From contig NZ_VAUW01000038.1 in NCBI RefSeq assembly GCF_005771495.1, positions 1 through 38,371 on the forward strand: 38,371 bases of DNA. The letters run 5' to 3'. This document shows, piece after piece, positions 7,995 to 15,875 of the stretch (position 1 is its first letter; every line of letters begins with the position of its first letter). Below the pieces are notes generated by a model. That model was not told where the DNA came from. It saw only the letters and a list, made by a program, of their open reading frames with translations, and ran no database searches. This DNA is from Maribacter sp. ACAM166 (GTDB lineage Bacteria > Bacteroidota > Bacteroidia > Flavobacteriales > Flavobacteriaceae). The translations under genes were made by a program, and so were the position numbers.

Positions 7995-8831
7995 ATGAAG
8001 GGGATTTATAAAATTGCTGTTTTGGATATGAATGCTGGTCAGCCTAATGAGGGAATGCGGTGTATTACCACGCTTATGGGTGAATTTTTAACGGAAGATG
8101 GTGTACAAGGACGGTATGACGTTTTTGAAGTAAGAAACGGGCAAGAACTCCCAGATTTGAATACGTATGATATTTTCGTATCCTCTGGCGGGCCTGGTTC
8201 CCCTTTAAAAACAGGAGCAGAATGGGAAATTAAATATTTTGAATTTTTGGATTCAATTTTATTTCATAACCTATCTAAGGTTGAAAAGAAACATGTTTTC
8301 TTAATCTGTCATTCGTTTCAATTGGCGTGTCTGCATTGGGATGTGGCGAGGGTTACCAAAAGGAGGTCTACATCATTCGGTATTTTTCCGATCTATAAAA
8401 CCAAAAGCGGAGAACAAGAGGTGTTGTTTAAAGACTTGAATGATCCTTTTTATGCAGTAGATTCGAGAGACTATCAAGTAGTGGGTCCAAAAGAATGGAA
8501 GTTGGATACTCTAGACGGTAAGGTTTTGTGTAGAGAAAAAAACAGACCAAATGTCCCCCTAGAGCGCGCAGTAATGGCCATTAGATTTTCCAATGAAATA
8601 TTTGGGGTGCAATTTCACCCAGAAGCAGATGCTGAGGGAATGCTCCGTTATTTTGGAAAAGAAGAAAAAAAGAATCAGATTGTAAAAAGACATGGAAAGA
8701 AAAAATACCTCGAAATGATAACCCAGTTAGATGACAAAACGAAAATCTGGAAAACCAAAAAGACCCTTATCCCAACTTTTTTAAAATTAGCAGCAGAAGC
8801 TATTGACAGGCAAAAATTACAAACTGTATGA
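7995..8831 (+). CDS. Class I glutamine amidotransferase-like protein
   Basis: This 278-residue protein carries the class I glutaminase fold: SSGGPGSP forms the oxyanion strand near residues 63-70, LICHSFQLA carries the likely nucleophile C105, and FGVQFHPEA carries H208 and E210, completing the Cys-His-Glu triad. The usual GICLGHQ motif is altered to L-I-C-H-S-F-Q. Such domains release ammonia from glutamine for a partner ligase or cleave gamma-glutamyl bonds. The last ~55 residues are very basic (many Lys) and lie outside the core. Its stop overlaps the next gene's ATG by 4 bp (ATGA), which implies translational coupling and a shared complex or pathway. The exact reaction is not inferable. 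Confidence 0.82.
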   Translation: MKGIYKIAVLDMNAGQPNEGMRCITTLMGEFLTEDGVQGRYDVFEVRNGQELPDLNTYDIFVSSGGPGSPLKTGAEWEIKYFEFLDSILFHNLSKVEKKHVFLICHSFQLACLHWDVARVTKRRSTSFGIFPIYKTKSGEQEVLFKDLNDPFYAVDSRDYQVVGPKEWKLDTLDGKVLCREKNRPNVPLERAVMAIRFSNEIFGVQFHPEADAEGMLRYFGKEEKKNQIVKRHGKKKYLEMITQLDDKTKIWKTKKTLIPTFLKLAAEAIDRQKLQTV

Positions 8832-10024
8832 TACCAAAAATCAGGGAAGAATTTAATGCCACGTATAAAGAATCGTACTATAAAAACTTGTTGGAACATA
8901 TAATAGAAACCTTTAAAGAGCCTAGTGCATTTAGAATTTCTGAAACTCCGGTTTTTATAAGTAAAGCTGTCAAAGAAGAAATTGAAAAAGCGTGTGATTC
9001 TATCATATCTCAATTATGGAAAATAGATTTCACTGAAATCCGAAAAAAGTTTATTCCTACTGAACTTCAGTCACCTGTGCCGATGGGTAACCCCCATTTT
9101 TTGGCTATAGATTTCGGACTCTGTGAAGATGGTCAGGGTGGAATTACTCCTCAATTAATAGAGTTACAGGCATTCCCTACGTTATTTTTTTACCAGCCCT
9201 TTTTAGGAGAGGCGTTTATGGAACATTATCCGAATATGCCTAAAGAAGGTTTCGATTACTATCTGAACGGCTTGGATAAAAAGAGTTATACGGATAAAGT
9301 GAAGAAGGTTATTTTAGGTGATGAAAAGCCGGAAAATGTAATTTTACTGGAACTTTTTCCCGAAAAGCAAAAAACAAGAATTGATTTTTGGTCAACAAAA
9401 AAAGCCCTAGGCATAGAAATTGTCTGTATGACCAAAGTTCTGAAGGAAGGAAAAAAATTGTTCTATATGAAAGATGGTACAAAAACACCTATCCATAGAA
9501 TTTACAACAGGGTTATTTATGATGAATTGGAGCGTATAAAAGATTTAAAAACCAATTTCAACCTGAATGATGATTTAGAGGTAGAATGGGTAACACACCC
9601 AGATTGGTTTTTTATGATATCGAAATGTATCATGCCTCTGTTGGAGTATAAGAATATTCCGAAATCTTATTATTTATCTGATTTTCCGGTCGATTTAGAT
9701 TTGGAAAAATTTGTATTGAAACCTTTGTTCTCATTTGCAGGGCAAGGTGTTGATTTACATCCAAACCAAGAGACTATTGATGCTATTTCAGACAAACAAA
9801 ATTATATTTTACAACAAAAGGTTGAATATGTGCCATTGATAAAGACGAATACGTCGAAAAACTCAAAAGTGGAATTACGTATGCTGTATGTTTGGAGCGA
9901 AGAGGAGAACAAGCTGACCCCTGTCATAAATCTTACTAGAATGAGCAAAGGAGAAATGATTAATGTTTCACATCAAGTAAATGAAAGCTGGATAGGGTCT
10001 TCGATAAGCTTCTTTGAACAGTAG
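8828..10024 (+). CDS. Conserved hypothetical protein, resembling a circularly permuted ATP-grasp ligase
   Basis: I do not recognise a named family for this 398-residue protein. Features suggest an ATP-grasp-like ligase: HRIYNRVIYDE (residues 223-233), KFVLKPLFSFAGQGV (K298 could be the ATP lysine, followed by a glycine-containing loop), YILQQKVEYVPL (326-337), and an acidic/basic end with ELRMLYVW and LTRMSKGEMINVSHQ. The N-terminal third has FLAIDFGLCEDGQGG and QLIELQAFPTLFFY. This order resembles glutathionylspermidine-synthase-like permuted ligases, but only by eye. No signal peptide is seen. It is translationally coupled to the amidotransferase and ends the ligase block, 3 bp from the convergent ribE gene. 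Confidence 0.6.
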   Translation: MIPKIREEFNATYKESYYKNLLEHIIETFKEPSAFRISETPVFISKAVKEEIEKACDSIISQLWKIDFTEIRKKFIPTELQSPVPMGNPHFLAIDFGLCEDGQGGITPQLIELQAFPTLFFYQPFLGEAFMEHYPNMPKEGFDYYLNGLDKKSYTDKVKKVILGDEKPENVILLELFPEKQKTRIDFWSTKKALGIEIVCMTKVLKEGKKLFYMKDGTKTPIHRIYNRVIYDELERIKDLKTNFNLNDDLEVEWVTHPDWFFMISKCIMPLLEYKNIPKSYYLSDFPVDLDLEKFVLKPLFSFAGQGVDLHPNQETIDAISDKQNYILQQKVEYVPLIKTNTSKNSKVELRMLYVWSEEENKLTPVINLTRMSKGEMINVSHQVNESWIGSSISFFEQ

Positions 10025-10027
10025 TTT

Positions 10028-10615
10028 TTATTTGAGGGCCATCAATTTGGCTACATACTTTCCAATAACATCAAACTCTAAATTAACTATTGTCCCTACC
10101 TTGTAGGTGTTGAATCGGGTATGTTCGTAGGTGTAGGGTATTATTGCGACATCAAAGGTATTAGTGCCAGAATTAACAACAGTGAGGCTAGTTCCATCTA
10201 TAGTAATTGACCCCTTCTCTATGGTAGGGTTGCCGTTTGCTGCGTCGTATTTAAAAGAAAACACCCAGCTACCATCTTCTTCCTGCACATCAATACATTC
10301 TCCTGTCTGATCCACATGGCCTTGTACGATATGGCCATCTAATCTAGACCCCAAAATCATGGCGCGTTCTAAATTTACTGAATCATTAGTTTTAAGACTA
10401 TGAAGATTGGTCTTTTTTAAAGTTTCTGCAATTGCGGTAACAGTGTAGGTTAAGTCGGTAAGGCGAACAACAGTTAAACAAACCCCATTATGAGCCACAC
10501 TCTGATCAATTTTCAAATCTTGTGTAAGGATTGATTCTATAGTAATATCCAAGTTTCCGCCTTTAGGTTCTACGGCAGTTACCGTGCCTAATGTTTCAAT
10601 GATACCGGTGAACAT
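10028..10615 (-). CDS. ribE: Riboflavin synthase, alpha chain
   Basis: This 195-residue protein starts MFTGIIETLGTV, the invariant N-terminus of riboflavin synthase, which dismutates two 6,7-dimethyl-8-ribityllumazine molecules into riboflavin and a pyrimidine. Two lumazine-binding repeats are visible: one containing VAHNGVCLTV (about residues 40-50), the other beginning after GHIVQGHVD (about 94-102) and containing KGSITIDGTSLTV. The length is normal for the family. The enzyme acts as a cytosolic homotrimer. It is divergent from pdxA, with the two starts 60 bp apart. The minus strand carries TACCTTTG 44 bp upstream as a candidate -7 element. No FMN riboswitch is visible in this short leader. 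Confidence 0.96.
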   Translation of the reverse strand: MFTGIIETLGTVTAVEPKGGNLDITIESILTQDLKIDQSVAHNGVCLTVVRLTDLTYTVTAIAETLKKTNLHSLKTNDSVNLERAMILGSRLDGHIVQGHVDQTGECIDVQEEDGSWVFSFKYDAANGNPTIEKGSITIDGTSLTVVNSGTNTFDVAIIPYTYEHTRFNTYKVGTIVNLEFDVIGKYVAKLMALK

Positions 10616-10658
10616 GTGTCGTTTAATTTAAGTAATTTTGGGTATTCAAAATTGAGTA

Positions 10659-10666
10659 CAAAGGTA
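10659..10666 (-). promoter_or_regulatory. Possible -7 element for ribE
   Basis: The minus strand reads TACCTTTG, a perfect TAnnTTTG, 44 bp before the ribE ATG. A TTG at the usual -33 distance is not evident. The site lies just upstream of the pdxA start, so the two divergent promoters would overlap. Confidence 0.4.
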
Positions 10667-10675
10667 CAGATTATC

Positions 10676-11728
10676 ATGGAGGAAAATAGGAGAATAAAGT
10701 TAGGTATCTCGATAGGAGACTTAAATGGAATAGGCTGTGAGGTAGCATTGAAAGCATTTGAAGATAGTAGAATGTTAGATTTTTGCACTCCAGTTATTTT
10801 TGCTTCGAACAAAACTGTTTCCCATCAAATGAAGGAGTTGGGTCTTAATATTGTTTTTAATGGTATACCAGAAGCTTCAAAGGCAATTGACAATAAACTT
10901 AATATTGTAAATGTTTGGAAAGAAGTTCCAAACATCGAATTTGGGCAAGCAACTGCAGAGGGAGGCGCTTACGCTATTAAATCTTTAAAAGCAGCCGTAG
11001 AAGCACTTAAAAATGGCGATATTGATGTATTGGTTACAGCACCCATCAATAAAAACAATATTCAATCGGATGAATTCAAGTTTCCTGGCCATACAGATTA
11101 TTTAGCACAAGAACTTCAGGGCGAAAGTTTAATGTTCATGGTGACCGATTCGTTAAAAGTTGGGTTGCTAACCGATCATGTCGCCGTAAAGGATGTTTCT
11201 TCTTCTATTATTCCAAGATTGATACGAGATAAAATCAATACAATTGAGAAATCCCTTTTGATGGATTTTGGCATTCGTAAACCTAAAATTGCTTTGTTGG
11301 GCATCAACCCGCATAGTGGAGATAATGGTGTTATTGGTAAAGAAGACGATGAAATATTGAAACCTGTTATTCGTGAAATGTTCAACATGGGTCATTTGGT
11401 TTATGGACCTTATTCGGCAGATAGTTTTTTTGGGTCTGATGTGTATAAAAAGTTCGATGCTATTTTAGCAGCATATCATGATCAGGGATTAATACCCTTT
11501 AAGACCATATCCTTCGGTCAAGGGGTTAATTTCACTGCAGGGCTAGATAAAATTAGAACTTCTCCAGATCATGGAACAGCCTATGAAATTGCCGGAAAAG
11601 GAGTAGCAGACGAGAGTTCGTTCAAAGAAGCCGTCTTTATGGCATTAAAGATTTTCAAGAACAGAACCGAGTATCAAGAGCTTACGCAAGACGTCTTAAA
11701 AAAACAGCGTTTAAAAAGAGAGCGCTAA
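10676..11728 (+). CDS. pdxA: 4-hydroxythreonine-4-phosphate dehydrogenase
   Basis: This 350-residue protein catalyses the NAD-dependent oxidation in the DXP-dependent vitamin B6 pathway. Metal/substrate-binding histidines of the family appear in FPGHTDYLA, LTDHVAVKDV and AAYHDQGLIPFK. The opening RIKLGISIGDLNGIG and the end segment TSPDHGTAYEIAGKG are both diagnostic. A longer frame begins at a GTG at 10616, but the ATG at 10676 gives the family's normal N-terminus and leaves room for the divergent ribE promoter. The TAATTTTG at 10633-10640 matches the -7 consensus on this strand without a clear -33 partner. The protein acts as a cytosolic dimer with PdxJ, which is not in this window. Confidence 0.95.
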   Translation: MEENRRIKLGISIGDLNGIGCEVALKAFEDSRMLDFCTPVIFASNKTVSHQMKELGLNIVFNGIPEASKAIDNKLNIVNVWKEVPNIEFGQATAEGGAYAIKSLKAAVEALKNGDIDVLVTAPINKNNIQSDEFKFPGHTDYLAQELQGESLMFMVTDSLKVGLLTDHVAVKDVSSSIIPRLIRDKINTIEKSLLMDFGIRKPKIALLGINPHSGDNGVIGKEDDEILKPVIREMFNMGHLVYGPYSADSFFGSDVYKKFDAILAAYHDQGLIPFKTISFGQGVNFTAGLDKIRTSPDHGTAYEIAGKGVADESSFKEAVFMALKIFKNRTEYQELTQDVLKKQRLKRER

Positions 11729-11774
11729 TGTTTTAACTGCTCAAAAAGTTATAAAGATAAATAGTTGATAACTA

Positions 11775-11804
11775 TTGCCTTTTATTAAAAAAATAGTATC
11801 TTTG
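11775..11804 (+). promoter_or_regulatory. Strong Bacteroidota promoter for DUF177-rpmF
   Basis: TTG (11775-11777), 19 bases, then TATCTTTG (11797-11804) match the TTTG/TAnnTTTG consensus of the housekeeping sigma factor of Bacteroidota. The start codon of the DUF177 gene follows 46 bp later. It fits a highly expressed ribosomal-protein transcript. Confidence 0.8.
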
Positions 11805-11850
11805 CACCCGCCTTTTATGGGTCGATATTGTTAAATTAAGTGTGTACGTG

Positions 11851-12381
11851 ATGAAGCAAAAGGAGTTTAGTATTCCTTTCTCAGGATTGAAGCAAGGAAA
11901 ACACAACTTTAATTTCCAGATTGATAATACGTTCTTTGATTCTTTTGAATACGATGAGTTCAATGATGCCAATATCACTTTAGATGTTGTACTAAATAAA
12001 ACGAGTACAATGTTAGAAGTTGATTTAGAAGCATCTGGAACGATAAATGTTGATTGTGATATTACCAGTGAACCTTTTAATCAACCGGTCGATGCAGATT
12101 TGCATTTGGTTGTTAAATTTGGTGAAGAATATAATGACGAGGATATTGAAATCCTAATTCTTCCTCACCGGGAAAATGAATTAAACATTACGCAGTATGT
12201 ATACGAAATGCTTGTATTGGCAGTTCCGCAAAAAAGAATTCATCCTGGCATTGAAGATGGCACTTTAGAATCTGAAGTGTTAAACAGGTTAAAAGAGCTT
12301 CAACCAAAAGAGAAAAGAGCAAACAAAGAAGAAAATGATCCCCGTTGGGATGAATTAAAAAAACTATTAACGGATAAATAA
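11851..12381 (+). CDS. DUF177 (YceD-like) protein
   Basis: This 176-residue acidic cytosolic protein begins MKQKEFSIPFSGLKQGKH and matches the DUF177/YceD family. E. coli YceD is encoded next to L32, and in plants a relative acts in 23S rRNA processing, so a role in ribosome assembly is the best working idea. Bacteroidota members often lack the tight Cys pairs of other DUF177 proteins; here only C57 or so (NVDCDITSEPF) is seen. The ATG at 11851 is preferred over the in-frame GTG three codons upstream. Seven bases separate its stop from the L32 start, so the two are co-transcribed from the strong promoter at 11775-11804. Confidence 0.88.
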   Translation: MKQKEFSIPFSGLKQGKHNFNFQIDNTFFDSFEYDEFNDANITLDVVLNKTSTMLEVDLEASGTINVDCDITSEPFNQPVDADLHLVVKFGEEYNDEDIEILILPHRENELNITQYVYEMLVLAVPQKRIHPGIEDGTLESEVLNRLKELQPKEKRANKEENDPRWDELKKLLTDK

Positions 12382-12388
12382 GGTTTAA

Positions 12389-12586
12389 ATGGCACATCCT
12401 AAAAGAAAAATTTCCAAAACAAGGAGAGACAAAAGAAGAACACATTATAAGGCAGTAGCACCTACGTTGGCCAAGGATTCCTCAACAGGAGAAATGCACT
12501 TGTACCATAGAGCTCATTGGCACGAAGGTAAACTACACTACAGAGGTCAAGTTTTAATTGATAAGACCGAAGAAGCAGAAGCTTAA
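12389..12586 (+). CDS. rpmF: 50S ribosomal protein L32
   Basis: This 65-residue basic protein starts [20 protein letters not shown], the unmistakable L32 N-terminus, followed by a short segment ending in the LIDKTEE region. The zinc-finger cysteines found in some L32 proteins are absent, so this is the Cys-free type usual in Bacteroidota. It is a component of the large subunit near the exit region. It follows DUF177 by 7 bp and is followed by a rho-independent terminator, so fabH downstream is probably transcribed separately. Confidence 0.97.
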   Translation: MAHPKRKISKTRRDKRRTHYKAVAPTLAKDSSTGEMHLYHRAHWHEGKLHYRGQVLIDKTEEAEA

Positions 12587-12606
12587 GCCCCTTTAACATT
12601 ATACTA

Positions 12607-12640
12607 AGCTCCCACTTCATTCGAAGTAGGGAGTTTTTTT
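12607..12640 (+). terminator. Rho-independent terminator after rpmF
   Basis: A stem of CTCCC-A-CTTC and GAAG-TA-GGGAG with a four-base loop ATTC is followed by eight T. One bulged base lies in the right arm. Confidence 0.88.
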
Positions 12641-12751
12641 TAGCCCAATTTGTTTATTAGCTCTTGATCACACAGATGATTTAGCATGCGTGAGCTATTT
12701 ATTATAAAAAGCGAAATTTTCAAAAACCAAACAACTTTAAGGGAAAAGTCG

Positions 12752-12780
12752 TTGAAAATCATTAATTTTCATGACTTTTG
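12752..12780 (+). promoter_or_regulatory. Probable promoter of fabH-accB-accC
   Basis: TTG at 12752-12754 lies 18 bases before GACTTTTG (12773-12780), one base off the TAnnTTTG -7 consensus. The fabH ATG follows 39 bp later. The position directly after the L32 terminator supports it. Confidence 0.45.
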
Positions 12781-12819
12781 ACTCGTTTTTTAAGTTTTTT
12801 ACAAGAAAGCAAATTAAGT

Positions 12820-13815
12820 ATGACCAAAATAACAGCAGCTATTACCGCTGTAGGAGGCTATGTTCCCCAATTTGTAATGACCAATAAAATGCTTGAGGAT
12901 TTGGTTGATACCAATGACGAATGGATTACCTCTAGAACAGGGATAAAAGAAAGAAGGGTATTAAAAAAGGAAGAAGGGGAAGGCACGTCATATTTGGCTA
13001 TTAAGGCGGCAGAGGATTTAATGGAAAAGAAAGGTCTGAATCCGGCAGAAATAGATTTAGTTATTGTTGGAACTGCAACACCAGATAGTATGGTGGCTTC
13101 AACCGCTGCATTTGTTGCTTCAGAAATTGGTGCTGTAAATGCATTTGCCTACGACCTTCTAGCGGCTTGTTCAAGTTTTTTGTTTGGCATGTCGACCGTT
13201 GCAGGTCATATAGAAACTGGCCGTTATAAAAAAGTACTATTGATAGGTGCAGATAAAATGTCTTCAATTATTGACTATACGGATCGTACTACGTGTATTA
13301 TTTTTGGCGATGGTGCCGGTGCGGCTCTTTTTGAACCTAATACTGAGGGGCTAGGATTACAAGATGAGTATTTACGTTCAGATGGAAGTGGAAGAAAATA
13401 TTTGGGAATGGAAGGTGGAGGCTCAATAATGCCTGCAACGGAAGAAAGTGTAAAGAATAGAAAGCATTTTATTTTTCAGGAGGGAAAATCGGTCTTCAAA
13501 TTTGCGGTATCAAATATGGCAGATGTAGCTGCTAAAATTATGGATCGTAACAACTTAACTGAAGATGACGTTAAATGGTTAGTGCCACATCAAGCAAATA
13601 AACGTATCATTGACGCAACAGCTAGAAGAATGGGCATAGACGATTCAAAAGTAATGATGAACATTCAGCATTATGGAAATACGACATCGGCTACTTTACC
13701 TTTATTGCTGAATGATTATGAAAGTCAGATTAAAAAAGGTGATAACTTAGTATTTGCTGCCTTTGGTGGTGGATTTACGTGGGGTTCTATCTATTTAAAA
13801 TGGGCGTATAACTAA
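12820..13815 (+). CDS. fabH: 3-oxoacyl-ACP synthase III
   Basis: This 331-residue thiolase-fold enzyme condenses acetyl-CoA (or a branched acyl-CoA) with malonyl-ACP to start fatty-acid elongation. The catalytic triad is seen at C117 (LLAACSSF), H257 (VPHQANKRI) and N287 (HYGNTTSATLP). The NDEWITSRTGI motif near residues 32-42 is typical. The reading frame extends upstream to a TTG at 12778, but that lies within the putative promoter and the ATG at 12820 gives the standard start MTKITAAITAVGGY. Its downstream neighbours accB and accC are 30 and 86 bp apart, forming a fatty-acid initiation operon. plsX, which often sits between rpmF and fabH elsewhere, is absent. Confidence 0.96.
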   Translation: MTKITAAITAVGGYVPQFVMTNKMLEDLVDTNDEWITSRTGIKERRVLKKEEGEGTSYLAIKAAEDLMEKKGLNPAEIDLVIVGTATPDSMVASTAAFVASEIGAVNAFAYDLLAACSSFLFGMSTVAGHIETGRYKKVLLIGADKMSSIIDYTDRTTCIIFGDGAGAALFEPNTEGLGLQDEYLRSDGSGRKYLGMEGGGSIMPATEESVKNRKHFIFQEGKSVFKFAVSNMADVAAKIMDRNNLTEDDVKWLVPHQANKRIIDATARRMGIDDSKVMMNIQHYGNTTSATLPLLLNDYESQIKKGDNLVFAAFGGGFTWGSIYLKWAYN

Positions 13816-13845
13816 CATATAACTACCAAAATAACTCAATTAACT

Positions 13846-14337
13846 ATGGATATTAAAGAGATTCAAAGCCTTATCAAGTTTGTAGCCAAATCTGGCGCAA
13901 GTGAGGTGAAACTGGAGACGGACGATATTAAGATTACCATACGTACCGGAAGCCTTGGGAATACTGAGCCTACCTATGTGCATACGATGCCAATGGCACA
14001 ACCAGCAATGTCTGCAGCACCTGTACAGACAGAGCAACAAAAAGCAGCATCCGATAGTATTTCAGAAGCGGAAAAGCAGAAATCGGAGGATGATAAATAT
14101 ATTACCATCAAGTCTCCAATCATTGGTACTTTTTATAGAAAGTCATCTCCAGACAAACCAGTTTTTGTTGAGGTAGGTGATACTATAGGTATTGGTGATG
14201 TACTTTGTGTTATTGAAGCGATGAAATTGTTCAATGATATTGAATCTGAAGTATCAGGAACCATAGTTAAAATATTGGTAGACGATTCTTCACCTGTAGA
14301 GTTTGACCAACCATTATTCTTGGTAGATCCGGTTTAA
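13846..14337 (+). CDS. accB: Biotin carboxyl carrier protein of acetyl-CoA carboxylase
   Basis: This 163-residue protein ends in a biotinyl/lipoyl domain with the biotin-accepting motif EAMKLFN (K127). An N-terminal helix (MDIKEIQSLIKFVAKSGASE) and a flexible Ala/Gln/Pro linker (about 48-75) complete the usual AccB layout. SPIIGTFYRKSSPDKP is the conserved 'thumb' region of this class. It carries CO2 on biotin between biotin carboxylase and the carboxyltransferase. It lies between fabH and accC, and the C-terminal DPV ends the domain at normal length. Confidence 0.95.
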   Translation: MDIKEIQSLIKFVAKSGASEVKLETDDIKITIRTGSLGNTEPTYVHTMPMAQPAMSAAPVQTEQQKAASDSISEAEKQKSEDDKYITIKSPIIGTFYRKSSPDKPVFVEVGDTIGIGDVLCVIEAMKLFNDIESEVSGTIVKILVDDSSPVEFDQPLFLVDPV

Positions 14338-14362
14338 CTAAATTTTGAGTAGTAATTGTTAG

Positions 14363-14384
14363 ATACCATCCTTTAAAATGGTAT
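14363..14384. promoter_or_regulatory. Hairpin in the accB-accC spacer
   Basis: ATACCAT and ATGGTAT form a perfect 7-bp stem around an 8-base loop in the 86-bp gap between the two genes. No T-tract follows, so it is unlikely to end transcription. It could mark an RNA processing or stability point that sets AccB above AccC. This is inference only. Confidence 0.35.
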
Positions 14385-14423
14385 GTAAGAAATATGTCGA
14401 ACCTAGAACTTAAAATTTAAAAG

Positions 14424-15776
14424 ATGTTTAAAAAAATACTGATTGCAAATAGGGGCGAAATTGCATTGCGTGTTATCCGTACCTGTAAGGAAATGGGTAT
14501 TAAAACTGTAGCGGTATATAGCAAGGCTGATGAGGAAAGCTTGCACGTACGTTTTGCTGATGAGGCTGTATGTATAGGACCTGCTGCTAGTAGCGAATCT
14601 TATTTAAAGATACCCAATATAATTGCCGCAGCCGAAATCACAAATGCAGACGCCATCCACCCAGGATATGGGTTTCTATCAGAAAATTCTAAGTTTTCAC
14701 GTATCTGTGCAGAACATGAAATTAAGTTTATTGGAGCTTCGGGCGATCAAATAGACCAAATGGGAGATAAGGCTACGGCCAAAGAAACCATGAAAAAAGC
14801 GGGTGTGCCTTGTGTACCCGGTTCCGAAGGGCTTTTAAAAGATGTAGCAGACGCTAAAAAAATCGCCAAAAAGATGGGCTATCCCGTTATGGTTAAAGCT
14901 ACTGCTGGGGGTGGAGGTAAGGGTATGCGCGCCGTTATGTCCGAAGACACAATGGAAGAACTTTTCGAAAGTGCTGTGCAAGAGGCTACAGCTGCCTTTG
15001 GTAATGGCGGTATGTATATGGAGAAGTTAATAGAAGAGCCAAGGCATATCGAGATTCAAATAGTAGGGGATCAGTATGGAAAAGCATGTCACTTGTCTGA
15101 AAGGGATTGTTCCATTCAACGACGTCATCAAAAACTGACGGAAGAAACACCTTCTCCGTATATGACCGATAAGCTTAGGGAAGCAATGGGTGAAGCAGCG
15201 GTTAAAGCAGCCGAATTTATAAAATATGAAGGAGCTGGTACTATAGAATTTTTGGTTGATAAACACCGTAAATTCTATTTTATGGAGATGAATACACGTA
15301 TTCAAGTAGAGCACCCAATTACAGAACAGGTAATAGATTACGATTTAATTCGTGAACAGATATTGGTAGCGGCAGGTGTTCCCATTTCAGGTAAAAATTA
15401 CTTACCTAAATTACATTCTATAGAGTGTAGAATTAACGCAGAGGACCCTTATAACAACTTTAGACCATCACCAGGCAAGATAACAACCTTGCATATACCA
15501 GGAGGTCATGGGGTGCGTATGGATACACATGTGTATAGTGGCTATAGTATACCGCCAAACTATGACTCTATGATTGCAAAGTTGATAACTACGGCTCAAA
15601 CTAGAGAAGAGGCTATCAATAAAATGAAGCGTTCACTAGACGAGTTTGTCATAGAAGGTGTAAAAACTACCATTCCTTTCCATAGGCAGTTAATGGACCA
15701 TCCAGATTATTTGGCGGGCAATTATACAACAGCCTTTATGAATAATTTTAAAATGGACCCACCGAAAGAAGATTAA
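14424..15776 (+). CDS. accC: Biotin carboxylase subunit of acetyl-CoA carboxylase
   Basis: This 450-residue protein starts [20 protein letters not shown], the invariant biotin carboxylase opening. The ATP-grasp glycine loop [11 protein letters not shown], the [16 protein letters not shown] segment and the catalytic core [14 protein letters not shown] are all intact. It carboxylates the biotin on AccB using bicarbonate and ATP; the carboxyltransferase subunits are elsewhere. Length is standard. A terminator follows the stop immediately, closing the fabH-accB-accC unit. Confidence 0.97.
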   Translation: MFKKILIANRGEIALRVIRTCKEMGIKTVAVYSKADEESLHVRFADEAVCIGPAASSESYLKIPNIIAAAEITNADAIHPGYGFLSENSKFSRICAEHEIKFIGASGDQIDQMGDKATAKETMKKAGVPCVPGSEGLLKDVADAKKIAKKMGYPVMVKATAGGGGKGMRAVMSEDTMEELFESAVQEATAAFGNGGMYMEKLIEEPRHIEIQIVGDQYGKACHLSERDCSIQRRHQKLTEETPSPYMTDKLREAMGEAAVKAAEFIKYEGAGTIEFLVDKHRKFYFMEMNTRIQVEHPITEQVIDYDLIREQILVAAGVPISGKNYLPKLHSIECRINAEDPYNNFRPSPGKITTLHIPGGHGVRMDTHVYSGYSIPPNYDSMIAKLITTAQTREEAINKMKRSLDEFVIEGVKTTIPFHRQLMDHPDYLAGNYTTAFMNNFKMDPPKED

Positions 15777-15778
15777 TA

Positions 15779-15811
15779 AAAAAACTCCAGCAGTAATGTT
15801 GGAGTTTTTTT
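15779..15811 (+). terminator. Rho-independent terminator after accC
   Basis: AACTCCA and TGGAGTT form the stem around a 10-base loop, followed by an uninterrupted T-tract. The left side begins right at the accC stop. Confidence 0.85.
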
Positions 15812-15875
15812 ATGGATGAATTTTCCTATTATCTTTAGTCTAAATTAACGTAAGCAAGTAAATCAAACACATTCA

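Noticed and set aside
10616..10675. GTG-started upstream extension of pdxA
   Set aside because: The extra 20 residues overlap the divergent promoter region and are absent from the family's standard N-terminus.
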